The notes under the pieces are model-generated. The model was not told where the DNA came from. It saw nothing but the letters and a program-made list of their open reading frames with translations, and made no database searches. This document shows positions 22,901 through 33,743 of a DNA stretch of 64,000 bases, piece after piece (the first letter of the stretch is position 1; each line of letters opens with the position of its first letter). The position numbers were made by a program, and so were the translations under genes. The DNA is from Limnoperna fortunei (lineage: Eukaryota; Mollusca; Bivalvia; Mytilida; Modiolidae): assembly GCA_944474755.1 (NCBI GenBank), contig OX104117.1:80514926-80578925 (forward strand). The letters are read 5' to 3'.

Positions 22901-25900
22901 GTCTGACAGATATTATGAAAACCCACTCAATCCATGACGATCCCCCAAAATTCATCATCATGTGTTGAGAACTAGAAGCTCCATCTTTGAAGATCCGAAA
23001 ATATCCGTTTACTTATGTTGATAACTAAAATCTCCATCCAGGAAGATTCCTAAATAATAAAAAACATAGTTGATTACATTCTAAATAGGGCTCAAATCTA
23101 TGGACTATAATATAAAATTCACTTAAACCAATTAGCCTTGTTGATAATTTTCGCCTTAGATTATTCAAAATTAAATAAGAAGCATACAAGACAACAATTC
23201 AAAAAGAAACATTTTAACTAAACAATTTGAACAATTTTAATTATTGTGCAAATATTTACTCGTCAATGACAAGGATCGTCAGAAACCAGATATACCCTCT
23301 CGTATTTGTATATGTTTTACAGAAACATACATTAACACATAAAGAGGGGAATACCTTCTTTAACACCATATTGAAGCTATGTTTTTTAATTTAAAGTATA
23401 GATAATTGACGATGTCCTTTCAGTTAACAATCGTCAATTTGTTGGGCGACTTCTGTTTATATAGACTTCAGTACTAAAAATTTAAGAAATCATAGACACA
23501 GTTTTATCTACGTCATTTTTAGACTTGTACCTCAAATATGATGCTAATAGTCAGATCAGCCCAAGAATAAGACACGCGAAACACATTTTCATTTCAAAAT
23601 GATGAATTCGTCTCACTTGTGCAACAACGTTCCTCCTTCATACGGTGTCTATATTTCTTAGTTAACGAATCATGCAAGAGCTTGCAGTGAGCATAGTGGC
23701 TTTTGCAAATGACGCCAATTTCTTTAGGTTATACTTAGAAACAAAGGTTAAAAGACAAAACGACTTGAGAAAGCCTTAACTAGGTTACACAGGAGATAAG
23801 TAACCAATGAAAGTTATCGTGTACTAAGTATTATAACAAGGACAAACACATGTGGACTTATAGAATTAGACCTTTACCTTTCAAAACATTGTCTTGTTTT
23901 AGTATGACTTATTATAAACACTTAAAAACGATTTTGAAGGTTATGGACAGCTTGATTGATATACACATATTCCGTAGTAAGAGAAACAAGAAAGTTTCCA
24001 CATATTTTTATATATTGTATACACTTATTGTTCCAGGAGGTCACCAAACGTAATGAAAACCCAAAACAGCCATTCAAATCTCAATAAATCAATCAACTTG
24101 TGTTGATAACTTGATAACTGAAAGCTCCTCCCTTAGATCTCTAAATGATCAACCATATTTGTTTCCATTCTAAATAGGTACCTAACCCAGGGGAAAATAT
24201 ATTTCATCCCTTCAAATAGATTTTGTCCTGCTAATTTGGATATATAGCATAAAATTAGCCTTTCTATAATGCTAGTCTTTTAAACTATTATCAAATTAAC
24301 CCAGGGAAATAATTTTAAAATCATGTCAACTAAACAATATGAACAATGTTTTTAGTATTATCCAAACATTTTCCCAGGCAATGACCAGCATCCTGTGAAA
24401 CCCGGTATTTATTCTGTCATTTTTACCTTTCTACAACACACCTGTCACATTGATAAGAAATACCCAGTAGCCGCCACATAAGACAATATAGCATTTCATA
24501 CCCGATTCTCCAAAAGAGTCAAATTTACTGCCAACTCTTTCATCCAAGTCTACCCTTTGAAATTGAGTACAGCTAATTAACTGCTTGTGTACACTGAGAA
24601 ACTATTCAGACCAGAAAAGAAAGTGAAAAATTGGTAAGCGAAGATGTTAATTTGGCAGTCAAATACAATGTTTGGTGATCCATGTATAAAAAAGGGAAAT
24701 TAATAATGTCAATAACATGGCAATATAAGGGAATGAAGTTAATACTTCAGTCTGTGTGTGTTTCTTGCCCAACAGCTATTTCAAAAACTTTAATCTTTTT
24801 TTTAAATGACAAATCCATTGATTTTTAATTATTTCGCAGTTTTTTTTAATAAAAAATTTTCAATTTCAATATTATTCTTTCTTGTGTCTTAAATAAACTC
24901 TTCGGTGTGTAATACCAGTTCAACTACAGAACTGCAGTATAGTATTAACATTTTTGTAATTTTGCATGGATAGAACATTTAAGACAGAATTAGTGATGAT
25001 TATGCTTTGGGAATACTCTTGCTTTAATCTAGGCCAGCTTCTATTCCTCTAGGTCATTATACCATAAATATTTCATTGAACTTCTCGATTGTTTACACAT
25101 TTTGTATCACCGGAAGTGTTTATTGGGTTATAAATAATACATACGTATGTTATAACTATGAATAAGTTCCGGAACTCTAAGGAAATCGAAATACACTGTA
25201 ATACAGATAAACAGATAAACAATACACAAAATATAGGTGATTGGAAAAAAATACAAAACTATAATAATATATTTATTTAATATTAATAACTTCCAATTTT
25301 CGATACATAATGTCACTATTGATGTCTATGGTAGATATATTATTTGTGATATAGATATAAATCAAGAAAGATTTGTTATTACAAACTTCTATGGATTGAA
25401 TACTGACAGTCCAATTTTATTAGATTCAATTTTTGAAAATATTGATAACTTGAATGACAAACCTATGATTTGTGGAGGAGATGGGAATTTAGTGTTAGAA
25501 GAAGTCTCAACCAAAAAATAGACAAAAGCTCAAATTTTTCATGAAAAGAAACTATTTAGTAGATGTATGGAGAACTTTGAATCCAACCTCAGAGAGGTAT
25601 ACTTGGAGACAAAAAAATCCAAATAGACAATGTCGACTTGACTATTTTCTGATTTCTACTGGTTTATCAAATATTGTCGTTAACATGGACATAAAATATG
25701 GCTTCAAAAGTGATCATTCATTAATTGTTTTAGAAATAGAAAAGGTAAGATTGTCAGAGGGAAAGGATTTTTTAAACTGAACACTGCGTTATTGTTAAAT
25801 AAAGAATATGTTGAACTTGTAAAAAAGATTATACAAGAAAAGAAGATTTTATATAATGAGCAAAATCTTACCCCCCAATTTAAAATGGGAATTAGTTAAA

Positions 25901-28900
25901 AGTGACATTAGAGGTGAAACAATTAAATTTTCTTCTTTAGTAGCAAATCAAAACAAAACAAGAATTAAAGAAATAGAAAATAAATTGTATGAATTTCAAA
26001 ATGACTCCAATTATGAAAATAATAAAGAAAAAGAGAACCAAATAAAGTTATTAGATAATGAACTAAAGATGTTTTATGAAAAAATGACAGAAGTTGCAAT
26101 CATCAGGGCAAAAGCAAGATGGTTGAAAGATGCATGGAAAAATACTAAATATTTTTTTAACTTTGAACAGAGAAATTATCTAAATAGAACTATTCAACAA
26201 TTGAAAGGCGAAGATGATGAGTTAATTTCAGACTTAAATGATAATTATTTAATTATTAGAAGAGAGAAGATTTTATAAGTCCCTTTATTCTATCAATGAT
26301 CCAGAAACTAACAGTTTAACTGATGACATAAATAAATTCTTTTTCCCTGATGATGCAACTCAAAATTATGTGAAGATGAGAAACTAAATTGTGAAGATAT
26401 TATTACTAAAGATGAGTGTGTTGAGGGAATTAAAAAATTTAAACATGTAAAATCCCCTGGTACGGACGGACTACCAGCAGAATTTTATAAAATTTTCTGG
26501 AGTGATGTCATTGATCTTGTCATTGACTCTTTCCAATATAGCTATGACTTTGGTGAAATGTCCATTTTACAGAGACAGAGTATCATAACTTTACTACCAA
26601 AAGCTGATCAAGATACAAAGCAGCTTCAAAACTGGAGACCTATATCTCTCTTGAATATTGATTATAAGTTAATGACTACTAAATGTTTAGCTCTCAGATT
26701 GAAAAAGGTTCTTCTAAACATAATTCATACAGACCAGACTGGCTTTATGAGAGATAGGTATATAGGTGATAACATAAGAAATATTCTTGAAATTATAGAA
26801 ACAGTAGAAGAAGAAGATTTATCATGTATAATACTATCAGTTGATTTTGAAAACGCTTTTGATACACTCAGTTGGAAGTTTTTACATAAATGTCTAATTT
26901 TTTTTAATTTTGGTCAATCTTTCAAGAAATGGGTTAACATATTATTTACAAATATTTCAAGTTGTGTCCTAAATACAGGATGGTCAACTGAATTCTTTCG
27001 AGTAGAAAGAGGACTTCGACAAGGTTGTCTTATATCTCCTTATCTTTTCATTTTGTGTGCAGAGATCCTGGGTATGGCCATTAGACGTTCGGAAAACATA
27101 ATAGGTTTTAAATATAAAAATGTAGAATCTAAACTTTCTCAATATGCACATGATACTAAAATAATTTTAGATGGATCTGAAGAATCTATCAAAAATTCAA
27201 TTTATCTTCTAAATAATTTTTCAAAAATAAGCGGTCTAAAAGTTAATTTAAATAAATCTGAGCTGATACCACTTGGTCATTCAAAAAAAGAAATATACAC
27301 ACATAACTTTTCACCAGGTATAAAAATAACGACAGATAAAATTAGGTTACTTGGCATCATTATTCCCACAAATGCTCATTACAAAGATTATATTCAAGAA
27401 AATTTTTTTCATAGAAAAGAGAAAATAGAAGAAATTATACAAAATTGGCAAAAGAGAGATTTAACACTTTATGGTAAAATAACAATTATTAAAAGTTTGA
27501 TTATTCCACAATTGACATATGTACTGAGCATTTTACCTAACCTAGATGATGCTTATCTAAATGACATTGAAAAGAAAATTATGAAATTTTTGTGGGATAA
27601 AAAACCGGCAAAAATAAGCAAAAATGTATTGTATCTTAAGAAATCAGATGGTGGTCTGAATTTAACAGACATAAAATTTTATGCAAAATCTATAAAATGT
27701 AAATGGTTATGCAAACTATATGATAAGAATTATGATCCATTTTGGAAACATATGATATGTGCTGGAATTAAGTATTTTCAAGACAACATTTTAAGGGAGA
27801 GCAATTTAAGTGAGCTTGATGCTCACAAACTTCATATCAAATCAAAATTCTGGCAGGACATACTTCTTTGGTATTCATCTCTGAATTTTGAAAGTTTAAC
27901 AAACAGTCTCAAAATCAGATATAGTTTGGTATAACTCTATTGTTACCATTGATAACAATATACTATACATTAAAAAATTGTCTGAAAAGGGTATTAAAAT
28001 GTAGGTGATTTTCTTGATGAAAATGGTAGTCTCCTAACATATCAAATGTTTCTTAACAAATATAACGTCAATATAAATGCTTTAACATAGTATGGCATCA
28101 CCACATGTATGAATAAAGCTTTGATCAAAGAAGATATTGTACCAAAACCACCTCTGATATCAAATCTAAAAGGTGGACAAAATATTTCAAAATTTATCTA
28201 CTCATATTTTATAGATAAGAAATTACAAATAAAGTCAATGTCAAAGGTATTGAGAAATGGCAACAAAACCTAGAGGTAGAGTTGGATTGTTCCATATTGT
28301 TTAATGATATATATAGAACCACCAATGATACCAAACTCAGAAACTTTCAATTTAAATTACTTCATCATATTCTTCCAAATAACAAATTATTACATAAGAT
28401 GGGGACAAAAAACACTACTTTATGTAATTTCTGTAACAAAGATGAAGACTCAATATATCATTAAAAGTAAATTCTATCAAAATGAAATGTGCTAAAAATA
28501 ATATTATGCAGCTTTTAATTTTATATGCAAAACTATTCGAAAACAAGTAGCAAAATATCGTTATAAAAAGATTTGAATTGCTCCATAATACATTTCATTA
28601 TATAATATAATATAAATTAGAAGTAAATTTTATCAAAATGAAATGTGCTAAAAATAATATTATGCAGCTTTTAATTTTATATGCATGAACACAAAATTAA
28701 AACAATATCGTATATTTCACAAATATTACATGTACACCATACCTGTTTTTGTATTAAAGCTCAGGTAAAGAGGATTAACGCAAGTGAATATTACAAATTA
28801 ACTAAAACATGCCCTTTACTTTTACAAATTAAACATTTTCGTTCAAAGAATATATGAAAAGTTACCACATAGTAACAAAATGTTTAAAGCTTTTATTCGA

Positions 28901-29938
28901 TCTAAGATGGTTATTGAACACCTACTTTTTTATTTATCCAGAAATATCTATCACTGAAATCATTTGAAACACGCGAGCTACCTCAAGACGAAACGAAAAA
29001 AAAAAACAAAAAAAACCAAAACAAAACAAATTACCGAATAGATAAGCCCGGGACAGTGAAAGGAAATTGTAAACGTTACTTCCTGTTTTCTTTATTTTTC
29101 AGCGAAACGATTGTATATAAGTGATGTCTATATGTCTCTTTGTATCAAAGTCACGTTATAGCTGAAAATATTTTTCACAATGACAGTTAACTACAATTCA
29201 AGAGATCCTTGCACATGTATATTTATAGGCTTGTGATGCTGCTTTAAAGGTTCAATACCATTCTAGAATACGACAAAGTTGCTCAGCATGTTGTGAGGGA
29301 GAAGGATGTAATCGTGGAGACTGCGCACTACTTTTTCAAAGTACTATTGTATATATTATTGAAAATTTTGTTGTTGCTTGAAGCATGTTTGCTGGTCAGT
29401 TTTATAATATTTGTTTTCAAAGGATTGTTCGAGCTTATAACTTCATTTAGTAAACAAAAAAAGCAAAGAATATGTCGATGCGCTTATGTTTAGATATGCG
29501 TTTAAAAAATTGCAGTGTCTTAAATGTGCATATTTTATGGAAGGACAAGGTCAAGGTTTTTCTCTTAAAAGGGAAAAATATTGGGATTTCATTATAACTG
29601 GTTTGTGTATTTGATGTTTTAAAGAAAATTTGTAATTAAAATAATGGGGATAGTTTAGGAATAATGAGACAATTTTTATGCTTTAAAATAAATGAAACCC
29701 ACGAAGTAAAACAATTTGTAAATCAGACAACAAATATCAACTTTATGTTCAGCGAGTACTCGAATTTTATACATGTATTAAGGACTTAAGCCGTAAAAAC
29801 CGAATGTTTTGAAATAGTGTTGCTTACATGAAAACGTAAATCAGACGATACGTATGTGCAATAAACAACACAAATTGTAATTTTATAGTTTTTTATATTT
29901 CAGACCAAACATGTTACGATCATGCTATTTGTGGATAA
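16881..29938 (+). CDS. Gene 2: secreted protein with two Ly6/uPAR-type domains
   Basis: Eight exons: 16881-16938, 17415-17494, 18613-18684, 19080-19227, 20046-20143, 22224-22292, 29229-29340 and 29904-29938. They total 672 nt, 223 codons plus stop. The signal peptide (MFQIYVFFFLFVSETLLVVG) lies in one exon, unlike the two-exon signals of genes 1, 3 and 4. Domain 1 has LHCTYC, AGC and CSECC...PCN; domain 2 has CAVC, LGC and CSACC...GCN; the tail is QTCYDHAICG. A basic KR pair sits in the linker between the domains (RHAKRSLLK). No GPI or membrane signal is seen. The B2-C2 intron is almost 7 kb and holds a dead LINE. This paralogue differs most from the others in the cluster. The start exon is the least certain part. 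Confidence 0.82.
17415..17494 (+). CDS. Gene 2 exon A1
   Basis: Between TTGTAG and GTAGAG it encodes LHCTYC...LC...VCVDGEE. Phase 1 to 0. The closing DGEE corresponds to the DGQE of genes 1 and 3. Confidence 0.9.
18613..18684 (+). CDS. Gene 2 exon B1
   Basis: A 72-nt exon between TTTTTCAG and GTAAGA, beginning LCFVESIINQDL and ending YSAGCRSKM. Length and phases equal those of the other B1 exons. Confidence 0.92.
19080..19227 (+). CDS. Gene 2 exon C1
   Basis: 148 nt between CATAG and GTATGT; begins VCNLAAAVVGRR and ends CSECC...PCNRNLCHQ. Phase 0 to 1. Slightly longer than C1 of genes 1 and 3 because of a more basic loop (RESTRAKK). Confidence 0.92.
19555..19720 (+). mobile_element. SINE, body and tail
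   Basis: TTTTCCTGCCAAATGTCACT, TATCATGATACAGCTG, GGCTGAAAGTAGCGTTAAAT and a AATAAACAAACAAATAA tail. It lies in the gene 2 C1-A2 intron. Confidence 0.6.
19720..19895 (+). repeat. Dispersed repeat, copy 1 of 2
   Basis: CCAAACACAAAGAAAACTG, GAAACTGGCAAACGTCAGAA and CCGGACTTGGTTCACGTATT correspond to 30110-30290. Confidence 0.6.
20046..20143 (+). CDS. Gene 2 exon A2
   Basis: Between TTTCAG and GTACAC; linker RHAKRSLLK then CAVC...LC...TCNSNE. Phase 1 to 0. Confidence 0.88.
22224..22292 (+). CDS. Gene 2 exon B2
   Basis: 69 nt between CCAAG and GTAAGT, beginning VCQVHMFSHN and ending FYKLGCQQKP. Same length and phases as gene 1 exon B2. Confidence 0.88.
22610..24400 (+). repeat. Old ~1.1-kb duplication in the gene 2 intron
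   Basis: ACTAGGTTACAAAGCTGATAAG (22626, in two words) returns as ACTAGGTTACACAGGAGATAAG near 23780. The order ACCTTTACC, TGTTGATAACT, GTTGATTACATTCTAAATAG is kept in both parts, with much divergence. Confidence 0.5.
23625..23705 (+). mobile_element. Penelope-like element fragment
   Basis: Translates as VPPSYGVYIS, stop, LTNHARAC. It is the same protein segment as 30990-31145, inside the gene 2 B2-C2 intron. Confidence 0.5.
25300..25780 (+). pseudogene. LINE endonuclease domain remnant
   Basis: An APE-like endonuclease fragment in two frames. ITNFYGLN and ICGGDGNLVL correspond to the usual N..YG/P and GDFN motifs, with the F of GDFN apparently changed to G. CRLDYFLIS and SDHSLIVLEIE are the typical RxDY.L.S and SDH motifs. 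Confidence 0.8.
26558..27934 (+). pseudogene. LINE reverse transcriptase domain
   Basis: 458 open codons. In order: RPISLLNIDYK, TGFMRDRYIGDN, SVDFENAFDTLSW (motif A, with its aspartate), RGLRQGCLISPYLF (motif B), LSQYAHDTK (motif C) and the thumb WQKRDLTLYGKITIIK. Motif C should be [FY]ADD; here it is YAHD, so one of the two catalytic aspartates is lost and the enzyme should be inactive. Upstream, KSPGTDGLPAEFYK (26448-26489) is in another frame. The motif wording is of the L1/Tx1 kind. Confidence 0.88.
28282..28464 (+). pseudogene. LINE C-terminal zinc-knuckle region
   Basis: Reads TKLRNFQFKLLHHILPNN...LCNFCNKDEDSIYH, the conserved region after the RT in L1/Tx1-type ORF2, with the CxxC...H of its knuckle. 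The last cysteine lies beyond the stop. Confidence 0.75.
28463..28686 (+). repeat. Direct duplication at the LINE 3' end
   Basis: A ~70-nt segment (AAGTAAATTCTATC... to ...TTTTATATGCA) at 28466-28534 recurs with one or two changes at 28619-28686. The two copies are about 153 nt apart. Confidence 0.8.
29229..29340 (+). CDS. Gene 2 exon C2
   Basis: After TTATAG it encodes ACDAALKVQ...SCSACCEGEGCNRGDC. It ends in phase 1 at a GTACTA donor. The loop before CSACC is shorter than in gene 1. It lies 6.9 kb downstream of exon B2, beyond the LINE insertion. Confidence 0.85.
29904..29938 (+). CDS. Gene 2 terminal exon
   Basis: After ATTTCAG it encodes QTCYDHAICG and a TAA stop, matching the C-x5-CG terminal exons of genes 1 and 4. 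Confidence 0.88.
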
Positions 29939-29977
29939 AAAGTGAATTCAAGAAGACTTGAAATGCATGTAATATAT

Positions 29978-29983
29978 AATAAA
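29978..29983 (+). terminator. Gene 2 polyadenylation signal
   Basis: AATAAA lies about 40 nt after the gene 2 stop codon, a plausible distance for a short 3' UTR. Confidence 0.45.
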
Positions 29984-30109
29984 CAATAAGCGACAGTATT
30001 GGTATTTATTTCTAATTTTTAATTAAATGTGAACCCATAAAAATTGTGCTTATTTATTATTAATTAACAATGTGCATATAAAATATTAACATTATTCAGA
30101 ATGAAGGGA

Positions 30110-30290
30110 GTAATAAAATAACGAACACCAAAGAAACTGGCAAACCACCAAATCCAAGAAATAGGCAAACTTAAGAACCAACAACCAAAAATATAGCAAC
30201 TACAGCAATGGTCCTGACTTGGTACAAACATTCCAAATGAAATGATGGGTTAACCCAGGTTTTATGGCATGCTAAACCTAAACCTATGTC
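30110..30290 (+). repeat. Dispersed repeat, copy 2 of 2
   Basis: ACGAACACCAAAGAAACTGG, CTTAAGAACCAACAACC and TCCTGACTTGGTACAAACAT match 19720-19895 in order. Confidence 0.6.
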
Positions 30291-30524
30291 TTCTATTACT
30301 GTAGAATGTGAGTAGGATTGTTGATGGAAATGGATAAGTATTATATACTAAAAATTAGTAATAGATATATTCCAATGATCAATAATCCATTGATCATCGC
30401 AGCACAATCACTGCGTACTGAATTCAGAAATACGGAAAATTATCTGCAGTCCTATTTTCAAACGACAATACTTACTTAACGTATGTCTTTCATCGATATC
30501 CTACATTTCTATCGGTTTAAACCG

Positions 30525-30786
30525 TTACAGATGACGTAGAATCTTTCTTTGCATTTCTCAACGATAGACATGAAGAAGGCACGCCTCCCTGACGACGTCC
30601 ACAATCAACAAACAACGCTGAGTGATTTAAATCAACAAAAATACATTTTACACATTACAGATGACGTAGAATCTTTCTTTGCATTTCTCAACAATAGACA
30701 TGAAGAAGGCACGCTTCATTAACGACGTCCACAATCAACAAACAACGCTGAGTGATTTAAATCAACAAAAATACATTTTACACGAT
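30525..30786. repeat. 130-bp tandem duplication, two nearly identical copies
   Basis: TTACAGATGACGTAGAATCT begins copies at 30525 and 30655; both end AAAATACATTTTACAC. Only a handful of differences, so recent. Confidence 0.92.
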
Positions 30787-30989
30787 TTAAATCAGGATCC
30801 CGGCATTTTGTAATGGAAAAATGTAAATATAAGAATTGAATGTATTATTTTAAAGTTTCATTGACGTATAAAAGCGTTCATCACGAATCGCTGTAATTTG
30901 CTTCTGTCAACGCTTTCATTCGTCAATGAAACTTCAAAATAGGACCGTCAATTTTTATTTTTCTACAAACAAATGGTATGTTTAGTAAA

Positions 30990-31145
30990 ACATATAAAAG
31001 GCGCGGACGACTCGTTTTTGTAACCTTGATTTATAAGTATATCCAGAGGAAATTGGTGACGTTGGCAAAACTCAGTATACTTGATGCAAGCTCTTGCATA
31101 CCTGATCAATTTAGATATATAGACACCGCATGCAGGAATAGATAA
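30990..31145 (-). mobile_element. Penelope-like element coding remnant
   Basis: Translates on the minus strand to SIPACGVYISKLIRYARAC and DILINQGYK, the segment after the RT palm in Penelope-like proteins. Confidence 0.65.
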
Positions 31146-31239
31146 TACATGGACAGATGCGCATTGAACTGTAATATACAAGTAAAATAATAAAAATATT
31201 AAATATACGTTTATTTGTTAATTCATCAAAAGGTCTTCC

Positions 31240-31350
31240 ATTTCTGGTACTACGACTTCCTCCCCCAATAAAAACTGGACACCATGATATAGCTGAAACA
31301 ATGGTGAAAGTGGCGTTAAATACCAACAAAATACAAGCTAACAAACCATG
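31240..31350 (+). mobile_element. SINE, 3' part
   Basis: CTTCCTCCCCCAATAAAAAC, TGGACACCATGATATAGCTG and GAAAGTGGCGTTAAATACCA are the family's 3' body in forward direction. Confidence 0.7.
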
Positions 31351-32039
31351 CCTTCCAATCAATACATTGTATGTAACACTTGCAACCACATAGTTTCAGT
31401 AACCACCTATGAATGAGAAACACTCAATATAGAGACAAATGACCTTAGAACGACTATTAACATGCAACTTTTACATGTAGTATTAGGCGACACACTTGAG
31501 CATAGTATCTATCTGTTTCTCATGTTGTTAATTTGATAGATAAATAAATTGTCGTTAAAGATACCAAGGTTAATAGAATAACACCGGCAATATGTTCGCA
31601 GCAAGATGGTTTTTTTACAGACAGTTTGTGGTATATTTTTGTATTTGTAAGTTAAAAATGAAAGAAACAACACAAATAAATGCATATAGAACCCGTTAAT
31701 CTGACTGGCTGCAGCGTTCCACATTAACGTGGGTATTTTGTTGGGCATCTATGTACATTCGATATACTTGGATGGGGGTAAAATCAACATTCCCAATCGA
31801 TTGGCAACACGTAGACAAATATAGAAAATAGAACGTACCGAATGTTTTCAGAAAACTCCAACGTTTTGATCGTTCTGCAGAACGACTTCCATACTACCCA
31901 CGTTTTCCGGATATCGTGCCCTTAACAATTTGGTGTACAAGAAACACTGTGTTTCATTATTATCTAGGGTCTTTTTTTTATTATTACGAGTTCAATAATT
32001 ACCATTTACATATAAAAATGGGGAAGAAAACTTAAAAAA

Positions 32040-32225
32040 TTCTTTTACGATTTCAAAGTTTATCTGCACACAGGTTTTTTTCACGAAATGAGAGATAACA
32101 CCGTAAAGAAGTATGGTACTTTGAGCCAAGATGAATTGACTGCGGAACTGTAATGTGTAATACATTAATGATACAAATGTCTTACGACTTGTCTCGAAAC
32201 AAAATAATAATAATAAAATAATGCA
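32040..32225 (+). repeat. Dispersed repeat, copy 1 of 2
   Basis: Shares AATGTGTAATACAT, ACAAATGTCTTACGACTTGT and CGAAACAAAATAATAAT with 51600-51770. Confidence 0.55.
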
Positions 32226-32311
32226 GAGTTCGTGTAATATCAAAATTTGTATTTCAGATTTCATAATTTATGAATGCTAATTCTACTTAACGTGATAGGT
32301 TTATTTTGCAG

Positions 32312-32358
<47 letters not shown>

Positions 32359-32363
32359 ATGAA

Positions 32364-32418
<55 letters not shown>

Positions 32419-32420
32419 AT
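32312..32420. repeat. (AAAT)n tetranucleotide microsatellite
   Basis: About 27 units with one substitution (GAAT near 32360). Confidence 0.95.
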
Positions 32421-33705
32421 TGAAGTTATTAATAAGCTGACACAATTGAGTGTTACTCAGGTTTAGAAAAAATAATTAATAAGGTTGAAACAACAAGTTT
32501 ATTATTTACCAGATTTTACTTTTTTGGTTTCTCATTGTGGTCTGTTTTTTTCTCTTGGCCTATATGAAGAGTTCGGAAAGGTTCGGAGTGCCCGATGGGC
32601 TCTATAACAGACATTTCTTAAACTGTCGTTTGACATTTCCAAATTACTTCGAAAATTTGCTTATATAACAGTAAGTTACACATATATCATCAAAATAGTT
32701 CTTTGCCAGAGGAAATATTCCTTCATATTTATATAATTTTATTCGCAAGGTGCGATGGCCATTATATTTGTGTCAACACAATGAGTGGTAATTTTGCCAT
32801 ATCAGCGTTCTCGGAACAAGTGTTAAATACATCTGGGTAACTCACTTTGACATTATTGTTTATTATCAGTAAAAACGATACTCTTAGTCAATAACGTCCT
32901 GTTTTAAAGTTAATGTTAAAAAATTAATTATCAAAATTGAGTTCAGGTATAGCGACTTCCCACTGATTTCTCTGTCGGTATGTGATACTAGCTAGCAAAA
33001 CGCATGATGGCAAACATTAGCATTAACAAACTATTAATATTTCATAAAACTATATAATTACGGAGCACTTATCAGGGTTATCTATTTATTTAATCGTATT
33101 ATCAACTTCTATGCCTCCCCCGTTTTTATAAATTTCAAACCATTCTGTTTTCGTCAATTTCATTTAATTTGTTTTACATGTTTGATTTATTTTATATATT
33201 GTTATTTGAAGTACATGTATTTTGTGTTTTGTCTATGTTCGAAGTCACTTTCGTTTTTTTACTGTCATCTTTTTCTTGTTAGTAATCTTATCTCTGTTTG
33301 CTTTTCCCATTTTGTGACATTGATTTTTCTATTGGGAAAGCGAGGGTTTTCATTCTTTAGCGTAGTATTGGGAGATGTGTTCAAAACTACTATTATGTCT
33401 TATGTTCAGAATTTCTATAACACTTAACTAACGGTTTACTTATAAAATAGTTACACATGTATTATTCTTCTTTCATATGGTCGAACTGTTATTGCTAAGC
33501 AATTAAAAACTATTATGTCTAAAGTGACCAGTTTACTCTGTGACATACGTTTTATGTCGAAACATTTAAGCAACAATTAATACCAAAAAGTTCTCTAAAC
33601 GCTACTAATCTGATCTCACAATAATATGTCAGCTGGATACTTTCACAAAATAAGACCACAACGACAGATCTTAATATTACACTTTATAATACCATATAGT
33701 ACAGT

Positions 33706-33743
33706 TCAAGGTCCGCAGATGGAAAAATCATTGCAGGTTTGAT
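33706..33743 (-). CDS. Gene 4 terminal exon
   Basis: After TTTTCAG it encodes QTCNDFSICGP and a TGA stop. It is 38 nt long, as in gene 1, and has the shared C-x5-CG motif. Confidence 0.87.

Larger units (their letters stand above)
25237..28470 (+). mobile_element. Degenerate non-LTR retrotransposon (LINE), L1/Tx1-like
   Basis: One ORF2-type protein is spread over several frames. It has an endonuclease part (25300-25780), a linker (25856-26278), a reverse transcriptase (26558-27934) and a C-terminal region with a CxxC knuckle (28282-28464). Frameshifts or stops fall near 25520, 25780, 26278, 26385 and 27934. No ORF1 and no clear 5' end are seen, which suits the 5' truncation usual for LINEs. 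It sits in sense orientation in the B2-C2 intron of gene 2. Confidence 0.88.
30000..33705. other. Convergent intergenic region between genes 2 and 4
   Basis: Holds two dispersed repeats, the 130-bp tandem, a Penelope piece, a SINE and the (AAAT)n tract. I see no exon. Confidence 0.55.
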
